Assembly: GCA_964479435.1 (NCBI GenBank)
Contig: CAYZME010000026.1
Coordinates: forward strand, 1-24,178
DNA length: 24,178 bases
Reading direction: 5' to 3'
Source of the DNA: JAAYKS01 sp964479435
Lineage (GTDB): Bacteria > Bacillota > Clostridia > Saccharofermentanales > UBA5734
The notes beneath the pieces were generated by a model. The model was given only the letters and a program-made list of their open reading frames with translations. It was not told the DNA's origin and searched no databases. How positions within the stretch are numbered: position 1 is the stretch's first letter; every line of letters begins with the position of its first letter. The translations under genes and the position numbers were made by a program. Below are positions 14,818 to 22,891 of the stretch, in pieces.

Positions 14818-15825
14818 CGGGAAAAGGGTGCCGTCCGCACTCTGTCGCAGCAGCCGCGAGAGCGCGGCGGCGTCTTCGGGCGGGAAGAACGCCGCGCGCG
14901 GGTATCCGGCCAGGATTTCGCGGGCAAAAGCACAGTCCGCGGCAATCACCGGCGCGCCGGTGCGCCGGGCCTCTAACAGAGGCAGGCCAAAGGTCTCGAT
15001 GTAGGAAGGAAAAACCAGCACCGAGCGTGTATAACGTGCCATCACTTCCGTGTGCGGGATCATGCCGAGCCACTCGATCGGCAACCGCTCGCGATCGGAT
15101 TTGCGGCGTAGATGCCGCAAGACGCGGGTTTCCGCGCCGGTCAGGGTCAGCGCCAGACGAATGGTGGAGCGCGCAGCGGGCGGCAGTTGCGCGATGGCTT
15201 GCACCAAGGTCGTGTGGTCCTTGTAGATTTTCTCACTGGTGGGATAAAAAAAGCTGCTAAGCGAGGCCGCGCCCGGTTCAAATACGCCCATATCCGTGCC
15301 CAGCCCCCGCGGCGGCACGACATCGATGTGATCGGGGTCGGCTTGGGCGAGGCGGACACAGGCGTCTTTCATCCATTGCGTCTGGACGGTCACACGCCGT
15401 GCCCGGCGCACCGAACGATAGATCGGCCGAGACAAGACGTTCTGGTACAGCCAGAAAACGGGCTGGGCAAACAGGCGGAAGCGCTTGGCGGTAAACGGCA
15501 TCGGCTGGTGCAGGTAGAGATCCTGCGGCACGGTGACATGCGGGACCAGCAGGTTTTGCAGCGAAAGGATGTGGTCCGGTTGCGCGGCGCGCACCAGGCG
15601 CGGCGCCACCAGGTGATCAAACCATAGGCGGTGCAACCAGCTCTTCTTCACCCAAGGGTACCGTTGGATTTTGACGTATGGGGTCGAGGCGAGTTCGGGC
15701 AACCCGATGACAAAGATCCATTCGTGGTCCGGTCCGGCTGTGGCCAGTGCCTTTTCGTGGTACTCCCGCAATATGGACATCGCGCCGCTTTCGGCTGCCG
15801 GTACATCGAACACCATCGTCCGCAT
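14791..15825 (-). CDS. GT4 family glycosyltransferase
   Basis: The 344-residue GT-B glycosyltransferase has SEKIYKDH at 197-204, TLTGAET at 227-233 and a classic donor-site EX7E between Glu277 and Glu285 in SYIETFGLPLLEARRTG. It should transfer a nucleotide-activated sugar with retention at the cytoplasmic membrane face; donor and acceptor are unknown. ATG 15825 is preceded by GGGAGAGGG. It lies 12 bp after the 2-epimerase stop, and its TAA is shared with the -10 box of the promoter candidate for the next gene. Confidence 0.9.
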   Translation of the reverse strand: MRTMVFDVPAAESGAMSILREYHEKALATAGPDHEWIFVIGLPELASTPYVKIQRYPWVKKSWLHRLWFDHLVAPRLVRAAQPDHILSLQNLLVPHVTVPQDLYLHQPMPFTAKRFRLFAQPVFWLYQNVLSRPIYRSVRRARRVTVQTQWMKDACVRLAQADPDHIDVVPPRGLGTDMGVFEPGAASLSSFFYPTSEKIYKDHTTLVQAIAQLPPAARSTIRLALTLTGAETRVLRHLRRKSDRERLPIEWLGMIPHTEVMARYTRSVLVFPSYIETFGLPLLEARRTGAPVIAADCAFAREILAGYPRAAFFPPEDAAALSRLLRQSADGTLFPLADLQNTV

Positions 15826-15837
15826 CTTGCCCTCTCC

Positions 15838-16977
15838 CTACCCTTCCGGCGCTTCTTTGCGCCATACCATCTGATTGACGATTTTTGTATAGCTCTGGAT
15901 GATTTTGACCACCTTGACAGAAACATTGGTGTCGCTGTAATCCGGAACCGGCTCCACCCGCTCGCCGTTTTCCCACATGGCGCGCGCCAGCTCCACCGAC
16001 TGGAAGACATCGTTGGCGCGGATGCCGCCCAGCACGATCACGCCTTTGTCCAGTGCTTCCGGCCGCTCGGTCGACGTGCGGATCGAAACGGCGGGAAAGC
16101 CCAGGATGGCGGACTCTTCGGGCACCGTGCCGGAATCGGACAAGACGCAATAGGCGTGGAGTTGCAGCTTGTTGTAGTCGAAAAAGCCGAAGGGCGGCAG
16201 GCTGCGCACCAATGGATGAAAGATGAAGCCCCGCTTTTCGATGCGATCGCGGCTGCGCGGGTGGGTGGCATAGACGACCGGCATGTCGTAGGTCGCGGCG
16301 ATCTCGTTGAGCGCGTTCATCAGGGACAGGAAGTGACCGGGGTGGTCGATGTTTTCCTCGCGATGCGCGGACACGAGCAGGTAACGGCCGGGTTGCAGGC
16401 GCAAGCGGTCCAGTACATCGCTCGCCTCGATCTGCGGCCCGTACACCTGGAGCACTTCGGCCATCGGCGAGCCGGTCACATAGATATGCTCTTTACGGAT
16501 GCCCTCAGCCAGCAGGTAGCGGCGCGCGTGTTCGGTATACGGCAGGTTGATGTCGCTGATGTGGTCGACGATGCGGCGGTTGATCTCCTCGGGCAAATTT
16601 TCATCGAAGCAGCGGTTGCCCGCCTCCATATGAAAGATCGGGATTTTGAGACGCTTGGCCGCGATCGCCGACAATGCCGAATTGGTATCCCCCAGGATCA
16701 GCAGCGCGTCGGGTTGGTGTTCCGCCATCAGGTCATAGGTTTTGGCGATGATGTTGCCCATCGTCTGTCCCAACGTCGCCCCCACCGCGTCCAGATACAA
16801 ATCGGGAGAGCGGATGCCCATTTCGTCAAAGAACACCTGGTTGAGCGTATAGTCCCAGTTTTGGCCAGTGTGAACCAGGGTATGGTCCATGTACAAATCG
16901 AGCTTGCGGATGATCTCGCACAAGCGGATGATTTCCGGACGCGTGCCGACGATGGTCATGACCTTTAGTTTTCGCAT
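15838..16977 (-). CDS. UDP-N-acetylglucosamine 2-epimerase family (CapG/FnlC/QnlC type)
   Basis: The 379-residue non-hydrolysing 2-epimerase has VGTRPEII (10-17), GDTNS (96-100), HMEAGNRCFDENLPEE (116-131), SAHREEN (203-209) and a SDSGT nucleotide-binding motif. These match the WecB-fold catalytic set (Asp97, Glu118, Glu131, His205 by position). Next to a CapE-type dehydratase and a reductase it most likely inverts C2 of the L-6-deoxy-HexNAc intermediate, giving UDP-L-FucNAc or UDP-L-QuiNAc, rather than making UDP-ManNAc. The gene overlaps the reductase stop by 13 bp. Confidence 0.93.
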   Translation of the reverse strand: MRKLKVMTIVGTRPEIIRLCEIIRKLDLYMDHTLVHTGQNWDYTLNQVFFDEMGIRSPDLYLDAVGATLGQTMGNIIAKTYDLMAEHQPDALLILGDTNSALSAIAAKRLKIPIFHMEAGNRCFDENLPEEINRRIVDHISDINLPYTEHARRYLLAEGIRKEHIYVTGSPMAEVLQVYGPQIEASDVLDRLRLQPGRYLLVSAHREENIDHPGHFLSLMNALNEIAATYDMPVVYATHPRSRDRIEKRGFIFHPLVRSLPPFGFFDYNKLQLHAYCVLSDSGTVPEESAILGFPAVSIRTSTERPEALDKGVIVLGGIRANDVFQSVELARAMWENGERVEPVPDYSDTNVSVKVVKIIQSYTKIVNQMVWRKEAPEG

Positions 16978-17852
16978 GATGCTTCTCCCAGCTTGTAATG
17001 CGGGTACCAGGCGCGGTGCGCGCGGATCCAGGCCACCATGTCCGCGACCATGGGTTCATATTCCGGCACGCGGTAGGGAAAGTCAAATCGGGTCCGGATC
17101 AGGGACTTGTCGACCGCGACGGCGTCCCAGGGCTCGATCGCGATATCCTGTCGGTGTGAATGCTGCCGGAAAAGCCGCAACAGATCGTGCTTGCTGATCG
17201 GGCGATCCGGCACCATGTGGTGTAGGCCGGACACCGGGTTTTGGACGGCCGCGGCGACGACTTTTGCCAGTTCCAGGGTGGTGATCCCCGTCCATAGCGC
17301 CCGTGTGTAGCCACGGATGGTCCCGCTCTGGGCCATGAACCAGTTGAACAGGCCGATGCCGTCCGCGCGCAGATCGGGGCCGACGATGGACTGGCGGAGC
17401 GTGATGTTGTGGCCGTCTTCCAGTTCTCCGAGCGCTTTGGTGCGGTCGTAGAAGGTGGTGCCATCGCGCGGATCACCCTCCCGGTAGCCGCCGCGCGCGC
17501 CGGAGAACACACAATCGGTGCTGAGATGAATGACACGCGTGGCGGAGCCGGCGGCAAGCTCAGCCAAACGGTGTGGCAGATAGGCGTTGAGATAAACCGC
17601 GGCGGCGCGGTCGCGGTCGGCGTCCTGGTTAAGGATGCCGACGCAGTTGACGATCGCGTCGAAGCGGCCCGGATCAACCAGCGTGGACAGCGCCGCCTCA
17701 TCGCGCACATCGCCCGGGATGGTGAGGAAAGGCGCCTGCTTGAGCGGCAAGGGGCGGCGGACGAGGCCGAGGACGTCATGGCCGGCTTCGTGTAAGTACG
17801 CGGCGATGGTGTGGCCGGCCATACCGCCGGCACCGAGGACGAGGATGTGCAT
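16965..17852 (-). CDS. RmlD-like 4-keto reductase (WbvR/QnlB type, no cupin)
   Basis: The 295-residue SDR of the dTDP-4-dehydrorhamnose reductase type has GAGGMAG (7-13), NCVGILNQDAD (69-79), STDCVFSG (111-118) and the catalytic Tyr135-x3-Lys139. ATG 17852 has AGGAG 8 bases upstream. CapF and FnlB, which lead to L-FucNAc, carry an additional C-terminal cupin epimerase domain (about 370 residues in all). This protein ends after the reductase domain, as do WbvR and QnlB, so direct C4 reduction to UDP-L-RhaNAc followed by C2 epimerisation to UDP-L-QuiNAc is the better guess. It is the first gene of the minus-strand operon. Confidence 0.9.
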   Translation of the reverse strand: MHILVLGAGGMAGHTIAAYLHEAGHDVLGLVRRPLPLKQAPFLTIPGDVRDEAALSTLVDPGRFDAIVNCVGILNQDADRDRAAAVYLNAYLPHRLAELAAGSATRVIHLSTDCVFSGARGGYREGDPRDGTTFYDRTKALGELEDGHNITLRQSIVGPDLRADGIGLFNWFMAQSGTIRGYTRALWTGITTLELAKVVAAAVQNPVSGLHHMVPDRPISKHDLLRLFRQHSHRQDIAIEPWDAVAVDKSLIRTRFDFPYRVPEYEPMVADMVAWIRAHRAWYPHYKLGEASCEN

Positions 17853-17898
17853 GTTACGTACTCCTGACGGATTCGTTGTTGTATCTACTTTTGATTCG

Positions 17899-17907
17899 AT
17901 TGTAACA
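17899..17907 (-). promoter_or_regulatory. extended -10 promoter candidate for the minus-strand polysaccharide operon
   Basis: The minus strand reads TGTTACAAT (17907-17899), an extended -10 with TACAAT. A transcript would start near 17892, some 40 bases before ATG 17852. No good -35 is visible at 16-18 bases, as is common for extended -10 promoters. Confidence 0.5.
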
Positions 17908-17920
17908 GATGAGGATTGAA

Positions 17921-17952
17921 CGGATCGCGGTGAATACGCTTTGGCGGATCGC
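17921..17952. promoter_or_regulatory. direct repeat in the divergent control region
   Basis: CGGATCGC occurs at 17921-17928 and again at 17945-17952, 24 bases apart, just upstream of the minus-strand promoter candidate. The inverse GATCCG occurs at 18038-18043, near the plus-strand promoter. These may be binding sites for a shared regulator. I see no other gene or RNA signal in the 219-bp gap. Confidence 0.3.
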
Positions 17953-18054
17953 TGATATAAAGCCTGACTTGAGCAACGCCCGATTATGCCAACGGCAGGC
18001 GGGCTTTGCCTCTGTGTATGCACCCTTTTAGGCTGAAGATCCGCTGGTTTCGTA

Positions 18055-18063
18055 TGGTATACT
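18055..18063 (+). promoter_or_regulatory. extended -10 promoter candidate for the plus-strand polysaccharide operon
   Basis: TGGTATACT is an extended -10 (TGn, then TATACT at 18058-18063). The start of transcription would be near 18070, which makes ATG 18072 almost leaderless and ATG 18096 a start with a short leader. No clear -35 is seen. Confidence 0.5.
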
Positions 18064-18071
18064 AGGCCGGA

Positions 18072-19199
18072 ATGGATACCAATGTGCAGGCCAAAATGAC
18101 AAAGGTATGTTGCTTTTGTGAGACGTGGGGCAGCGGCGGCATCGAAGCGTTTCTGGTCAATGTGCTCGAGCATATGGATCGCTCCAATATCCGTGTCGAG
18201 ATCGTCGCGTCGCACGTAAAATCGGATCTTTTTCAGCCTCGCTTACAGGCGATGGATATCCCTCTCACAGAACTGTCTGGCAACACACGGCACATTCGGA
18301 AAAACTACCGTCTTCTCAGGGATTTATTTCTTTTGCGCGGATACGATGTTGTACATTTCAACATTTTCGAGGATCTGTCTCTTCTTTACGTGCTGAATGC
18401 GCGCCGGGCGGGTATCCCGATTCGTATTGCCCACGCCCACGGCGCCGGGTTGCGCCGCAGCTCCACCCGGTGGCTGAAATTACGCATCCATGCGCTCTGC
18501 CGGATTCTATTGTCGGATGCAGCCACCGGTCACTGGGCCTGTTCGGATGTGGCCGCGCGTTTTATGTTTTCACGCAAGACCACATGGGAACTGATCCCCA
18601 ACGGGATTGATCTGGAAACATTTCGTTTTGACGAAAACAAACGCGAACGAACGCGAGAGGAGTTGGCCATCGCCGATCGCTATCTCATCGGTTGCATTGG
18701 TCGCCTGGAGTCGGATAAAAATCATACTTTCCTACTGGATGTTCTCAAACACGTCCGTCGTGTACGTACAGACGCGATGCTGATGATTGTCGGCGAAGGG
18801 CGTGAAAAGGCGCGTTTGCAAAAAAAGGCCCGATCCATCGGGTTGGAAGACCACGTCCTGTTCTATGGTATCAGCGACGATATTCCTTCCCTCCTTTGTG
18901 CGATGGATATTTTTGTTCTGCCCTCTGTGTCTGAGGGTTTGGGTATCGTCGTGATCGAAGCGCAAGCCAACGGTTTGACCTGTCTATGCTCCACCGGAGT
19001 GCCGCAAGCAACCCGGGCTACTGAGCTGGTTTCTTTTTTGCCTTTGCGCGCCGGGGCAGCAAAATGGGCGGAGCATATCTTGTCGATGCCGCAGGTGGAG
19101 CGCGCGAGCCGGATTTGCGAGTTGGCCCAAGCCGGTTATGTCGTCGAGGCAACCGCGCAAAAAATGCGCACTGGATGGCTGGTGACAGCCGATGTCTGA
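18072..19199 (+). CDS. GT4 family glycosyltransferase (EpsF-like)
   Basis: The 375-residue GT-B enzyme has a glycine-rich N-terminal loop (WGSGGIEAF) typical of GT4 capsule and exopolysaccharide transferases. It also has IPNGID before the donor domain, GRLESDKNH, and a donor-site EX7E between Glu288 and Glu296 in SEGLGIVVIEAQANG. ATG 18096 (eight codons in) is an equally plausible start: it lies behind GCAGG and gives a longer leader from the promoter candidate. It is the first gene of the plus-strand, lower-GC operon, and its stop overlaps the next gene by 8 bp. Donor and acceptor are unknown. Confidence 0.9.
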   Translation: MDTNVQAKMTKVCCFCETWGSGGIEAFLVNVLEHMDRSNIRVEIVASHVKSDLFQPRLQAMDIPLTELSGNTRHIRKNYRLLRDLFLLRGYDVVHFNIFEDLSLLYVLNARRAGIPIRIAHAHGAGLRRSSTRWLKLRIHALCRILLSDAATGHWACSDVAARFMFSRKTTWELIPNGIDLETFRFDENKRERTREELAIADRYLIGCIGRLESDKNHTFLLDVLKHVRRVRTDAMLMIVGEGREKARLQKKARSIGLEDHVLFYGISDDIPSLLCAMDIFVLPSVSEGLGIVVIEAQANGLTCLCSTGVPQATRATELVSFLPLRAGAAKWAEHILSMPQVERASRICELAQAGYVVEATAQKMRTGWLVTADV

Positions 19200-20205
19200 G
19201 CGCTCTTTGATCAGCGTTATCATTCCTGTATATAATGCGGCGCAAGATCTGGCCCGCTGCCTGGAAAGCGTAACTTCGCAAACATGGGCGGACCTCGAGA
19301 TCCTCCTCGTCAACGACGGCTCAAGGGATGAGAGTGGCCGCATCTGTGATTTGTACGCGCAAAAAGACGAACGCATCCGCGTGTTCCATCAGGAGAACGC
19401 CGGCGCATTTGCAGCGCGCAACTTTGCCCTCGACCAAATGCATGGCCAGTATGTTGGTTTTGTCGACGCGGATGATTGGATCGATGCCGACATGTACGAA
19501 ATACTTTGGGTGAAAATGCAAGAGGCCGAAGCGGAAGTCGTGCAATGCGGTATGACGCAATTCGGGCCGCTCAAACAGATTCGCACAAACTCAATCGAGA
19601 GATCTTATACGCAGTCTGAGATCTTGGATGCTGTTTTTAAGGAAGAGCTATCCATGTCACTGTGTGATAAATTATTCCGGGCCGATTTGTGGATACACAG
19701 ACGATTCGAAGAGGCGTATTATCACGTGGATGGCATGACCGTTCCGGCTATACTGGCGGCTTGTGCGAAGGTGGAAAAAATATCCGCCGCAAAATACCAT
19801 TACAATACGGGAAGCATCGGCATCACGCGTGGTGAGCGTACGCTGCGCCACGTGCGAAGCAAAGAAAAATTATTTAACGTATGGCATGATCTTTTGGAGA
19901 TCAGCGGTGATGTGAACGGGATCGGAGCGTTTTATTTGTGCCGGGAGATTCCTTGCAGAGCCTGGTTATTTGCAAAAAAAATGGGCTTTTCAAAAACCGT
20001 TCTAGACGCGCATAACCAAAAAATGCATCAACTGTTTTTAATTCATTATCCGGTTGCCCAAAAAACCGACGAATTTCGCTCGACACCAAAGCTAAAGCGA
20101 ATCCTCTGGTTCATTTACGCGCATTCATTCGCGCTTGCGAATTTTCTTCTGTCTGTTGTGCCGACCCGCCGACTTCCAGCGGAAGATCGCATGGGAGAGT
20201 CGTGA
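19192..20205 (+). CDS. GT2 family glycosyltransferase
   Basis: The 337-residue GT-A enzyme has the family N-terminus SVIIPVYNAAQDL (8-20), NDGS (41-44), ENAGAFAARN (68-77) and the metal-binding Asp92-Ala-Asp94 in FVDADDW. The C-terminal 120 residues are more variable, with a hydrophobic stretch near the end that may touch the membrane. It is translationally coupled to the GT4 gene by an 8-bp overlap and is followed after one base by the asparagine-synthetase-like gene, so these three act together. Sugar specificity cannot be read. Confidence 0.92.
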   Translation: MSERSLISVIIPVYNAAQDLARCLESVTSQTWADLEILLVNDGSRDESGRICDLYAQKDERIRVFHQENAGAFAARNFALDQMHGQYVGFVDADDWIDADMYEILWVKMQEAEAEVVQCGMTQFGPLKQIRTNSIERSYTQSEILDAVFKEELSMSLCDKLFRADLWIHRRFEEAYYHVDGMTVPAILAACAKVEKISAAKYHYNTGSIGITRGERTLRHVRSKEKLFNVWHDLLEISGDVNGIGAFYLCREIPCRAWLFAKKMGFSKTVLDAHNQKMHQLFLIHYPVAQKTDEFRSTPKLKRILWFIYAHSFALANFLLSVVPTRRLPAEDRMGES

Positions 20206-20206
20206 G

Positions 20207-22051
20207 ATGGAGTGGTTTATCGCCATTCAATCGAAGCATGGGATCATCGACCCGCAGATGGAGAACCGCGTGCGTAAAATCGCGCGCGTATCCATCGCGC
20301 CGCAACTCGATGAATTCACGGAGCAAGTGACATACTCCTTGAGCAAAAAAACCGTTCTTTTTGCTTATACGAGTACAACCTTCCCTTTTGCGACAGAACG
20401 CGAAACAAATCATCAAGCTCACCAACGGTACGCAATAGCGACCACTGGAGTGGTCTATCCATTGAGTGCGTTTGACTACCATAGCAGTGGAATACATAAA
20501 GGGAATCTAGCGCAACTTGGAGGTTGTTTTTCCCTTATCGTTCTCGATCGAAATACAGATCGGATCGCGGCATACACCGATCACGCGCGCCTCGAACTCG
20601 TTTTTTATTCCCAAAAAGACGAGTACTGCTTCATGGGTTCGAAGGCCTTGATGCTGCATTTGGTCACGAGCAATCAAAAACGTCCCGCACTGGATTTGAC
20701 TTTGCTAACATCCTTTCTTCATCGGGGTTTTTGGACGTACCCCGGAGCTCCTTTCAAAGGGGTTTGTGAGACACCGCCTCATTCAGAGATTGAATTGACA
20801 TGCGGATGCTTTGTCATCTCGCCGATTGACAACTCTGCAAGCCGTTATTTTTCAAAGGATCTGACGGAAGCGGATATTGATCAGATTACACATACTTTGC
20901 TCGACACCTGTGCCCGGATGAAAAGCATTTGCGGAAGCGCCAAAATCGACTTGACAGGCGGAAAAGACAGTCGCATGGTTTTTCTTGCGTTGCTCAAAAG
21001 CGGAGTCGATTTTTCAACACAAACGAGAGGATATGAGAACACCCCCGATGTCATCGTTGCAAAGCGGATGGCGGCTCTGTATGATGTGGAACACGACACT
21101 CTACCGGACGGATATCCGGGACAGCGCTACCGTGTAGATTTGCTGAAGCGCGCGCAGACCATGGCCTTTATTTCGGATTGTATGCTGTACGCGTTTGAAG
21201 ACGTTGGACTCGATGAGCGCGAATGGTTGTTGTCAGATTATTGTGTGTTCAATGGCTTGGGGGGCGAATTATACCGGGGCGGATTTGCCAAGCGGCTCCA
21301 CCGGTTTACGCCTAAAGAAGTGAGCGGTCGCATCCGCCGTCTTTATTTTCCCGCATCGGAATTTTTTCTTCCGGAGGTTGATCTCGCATATGAAACAGCG
21401 ATTCAACATATGTTATCGGACCATTCAATGGAAGCACCGGAAACGATGGAATGGATTTACGCCAACGAACGTTTGGGCAAGTGGGCAGGGCGCATGATGC
21501 ATTGCATGAATCATGTCCGCCCTCAATTGGCGCCTCTGTGCGATGTGCGCTTGATAGAAAAGGTATTGACTTTCCAAACAACCGATAAAGTACATGATCA
21601 CTTGATCTTTGAGATTATTCGTCGCCTTGATGATCGGATGTTGGACTTTCCTCTGGCCAACGACCGCTGGGCTTTTGAAAGAAACGGCGCCATCGACGGA
21701 GATGAATGCGGATATCAAAAGCGTACACCCATTGTCTCGTCCGCCCCACTCGGTGTGTTCAATTGGCGATTCACAAGTTTGGCGGATATGCGGGATAAAA
21801 TGCGAGAAGTGATTTTTGATTCAGCTTGCAGCGAAATATTTTCTTTTTTAGATCGGAGTAAAATAGAAAATCTGTTCGCGAATGCAGACCATTTCAGAAC
21901 GGCCCAGCCGTTTTTACGTGTTTTCATATGGTATGTGTACAGCGCGTGTGTCATGTTGGAAGGAAGCTGGTATCCTCATAGTCGGCGTAGATCCAGAGGG
22001 TTTTCGCGGGCTGCGCGCACGCGCCCGTCCATCGTAATACCACACGCCTAA
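20207..22051 (+). CDS. asparagine-synthetase-like protein lacking the glutaminase cysteine
   Basis: The 614-residue product has the two-domain plan of AsnB. The N-terminal part keeps traces of the class II glutaminase fold (GGCFSLIVLDRNTDRIAAYTDH, then a ...FMGSKALML segment). However, it starts MEWFIA instead of MCGI, so the catalytic N-terminal Cys is absent. The C-terminal part has an ATP pyrophosphatase loop DLTGGKDS (248-255) and GLGGELYRGG. It could activate a carboxylate with ATP and form an amide from free ammonia or another amine, as do McjC and beta-lactam synthetase relatives. In a glycan operon the target may be a uronic acid or a substituent. ATG 20207 follows GGGAGAG; the frame is open further upstream inside the GT2 gene. 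Function is not established. Confidence 0.82.
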   Translation: MEWFIAIQSKHGIIDPQMENRVRKIARVSIAPQLDEFTEQVTYSLSKKTVLFAYTSTTFPFATERETNHQAHQRYAIATTGVVYPLSAFDYHSSGIHKGNLAQLGGCFSLIVLDRNTDRIAAYTDHARLELVFYSQKDEYCFMGSKALMLHLVTSNQKRPALDLTLLTSFLHRGFWTYPGAPFKGVCETPPHSEIELTCGCFVISPIDNSASRYFSKDLTEADIDQITHTLLDTCARMKSICGSAKIDLTGGKDSRMVFLALLKSGVDFSTQTRGYENTPDVIVAKRMAALYDVEHDTLPDGYPGQRYRVDLLKRAQTMAFISDCMLYAFEDVGLDEREWLLSDYCVFNGLGGELYRGGFAKRLHRFTPKEVSGRIRRLYFPASEFFLPEVDLAYETAIQHMLSDHSMEAPETMEWIYANERLGKWAGRMMHCMNHVRPQLAPLCDVRLIEKVLTFQTTDKVHDHLIFEIIRRLDDRMLDFPLANDRWAFERNGAIDGDECGYQKRTPIVSSAPLGVFNWRFTSLADMRDKMREVIFDSACSEIFSFLDRSKIENLFANADHFRTAQPFLRVFIWYVYSACVMLEGSWYPHSRRRSRGFSRAARTRPSIVIPHA

Positions 22052-22071
22052 GCAACACGACGTAGATAAGT

Positions 22072-22077
22072 GAGGGA
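22072..22077 (+). promoter_or_regulatory. ribosome binding site that favours a TTG start
   Basis: GAGGGA lies 7 bases before TTG 22085 but overlaps the alternative GTG 22070, which has no ribosome site of its own. The TTG is therefore the better start for the permease. Confidence 0.55.
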
Positions 22078-22084
22078 AGAAAAC

Positions 22085-22855
22085 TTGTTCAAAAGATTTA
22101 TTTCTCATAGATTCTTGTTGGAAGAGCTTGTCAAGCGGGACTTTATTCATAAATATAAGCGAACCGCGCTCGGCATTGTTTGGAGCGTTCTCTCTCCTCT
22201 ACTCATGTTGCTTGTCATGTGGATGATGTTCACCCACTTTTTCGGTAGAGATACCCCCCATTATTCCTTATACCTTTTTGCCGGTGTCATTATGTTAAAT
22301 TATTTTTCTGAAGCGACCAGCGGGGGGATGGCGGCGCTGGTCGGAAACGCGAAGATTTTCAGCAAGGTCAATGTCCCAAAATATATGTTTATTTTGTCGC
22401 GAAACATTGCCTCTACTTTTAATTTTCTATTAACATTTATTGTATTTTTTATTTTCGTGCTTTTTGACGATTACACGTTGTTCACTTGGAAATTTTTTCT
22501 TCTTCCATATCCGATTTTCTGTATCACTTTACTCAATATAGGCGTGGGTCTCATCTTGTCAGCGCTATTTGTATTTATAAAAGATATACAGTATCTATAT
22601 CAGGTGTTCCTCCGCGTCTTGATGTACACTTCCGCCACATTCTATCGGATTGATACATTTAACGAGACCGCGCAGCGTATCTTCAAGTTGAATGCCGTCT
22701 ATCTGGCCAGCAAGTACATTCGGGACATTGTTATCGATGGCTTGACTCCTTCACTTATGGAACATGGACTTTTGGCCGGATACGCAATCGTCATCTTTGC
22801 GATTGGATGCTTTGTGTATATCAAAGCCAACCGTCATTTTTTGTACTATATCTGA
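22085..22855 (+). CDS. ABC-2 type polysaccharide export permease (Wzm/TagG-like)
   Basis: The 256-residue protein (261 if begun at GTG 22070) has an N-terminal amphipathic segment with LVKRDFIHKYKRTALGIVWS, the hallmark of Wzm, KpsM and TagG permeases, followed by about six membrane helices. It forms the channel of an ABC exporter that moves a finished lipid-linked polysaccharide or teichoic acid out of the cell. The ATPase is the next gene (36-bp gap). The gene is strikingly AT-rich: bases 22381-22440 have 14 G/C of 60. Confidence 0.92.
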   Translation: MFKRFISHRFLLEELVKRDFIHKYKRTALGIVWSVLSPLLMLLVMWMMFTHFFGRDTPHYSLYLFAGVIMLNYFSEATSGGMAALVGNAKIFSKVNVPKYMFILSRNIASTFNFLLTFIVFFIFVLFDDYTLFTWKFFLLPYPIFCITLLNIGVGLILSALFVFIKDIQYLYQVFLRVLMYTSATFYRIDTFNETAQRIFKLNAVYLASKYIRDIVIDGLTPSLMEHGLLAGYAIVIFAIGCFVYIKANRHFLYYI

Positions 22856-22891
22856 TATAAGTAGACAAGCTTTATTGGGAAAGGATTCAAT

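Noticed and set aside
13688..17852. Calling the nucleotide-sugar trio a CapEFG/FnlABC L-FucNAc pathway
   Set aside because: The reductase is 295 residues and lacks the cupin domain of CapF/FnlB, so the product is left open, with L-RhaNAc/L-QuiNAc preferred.
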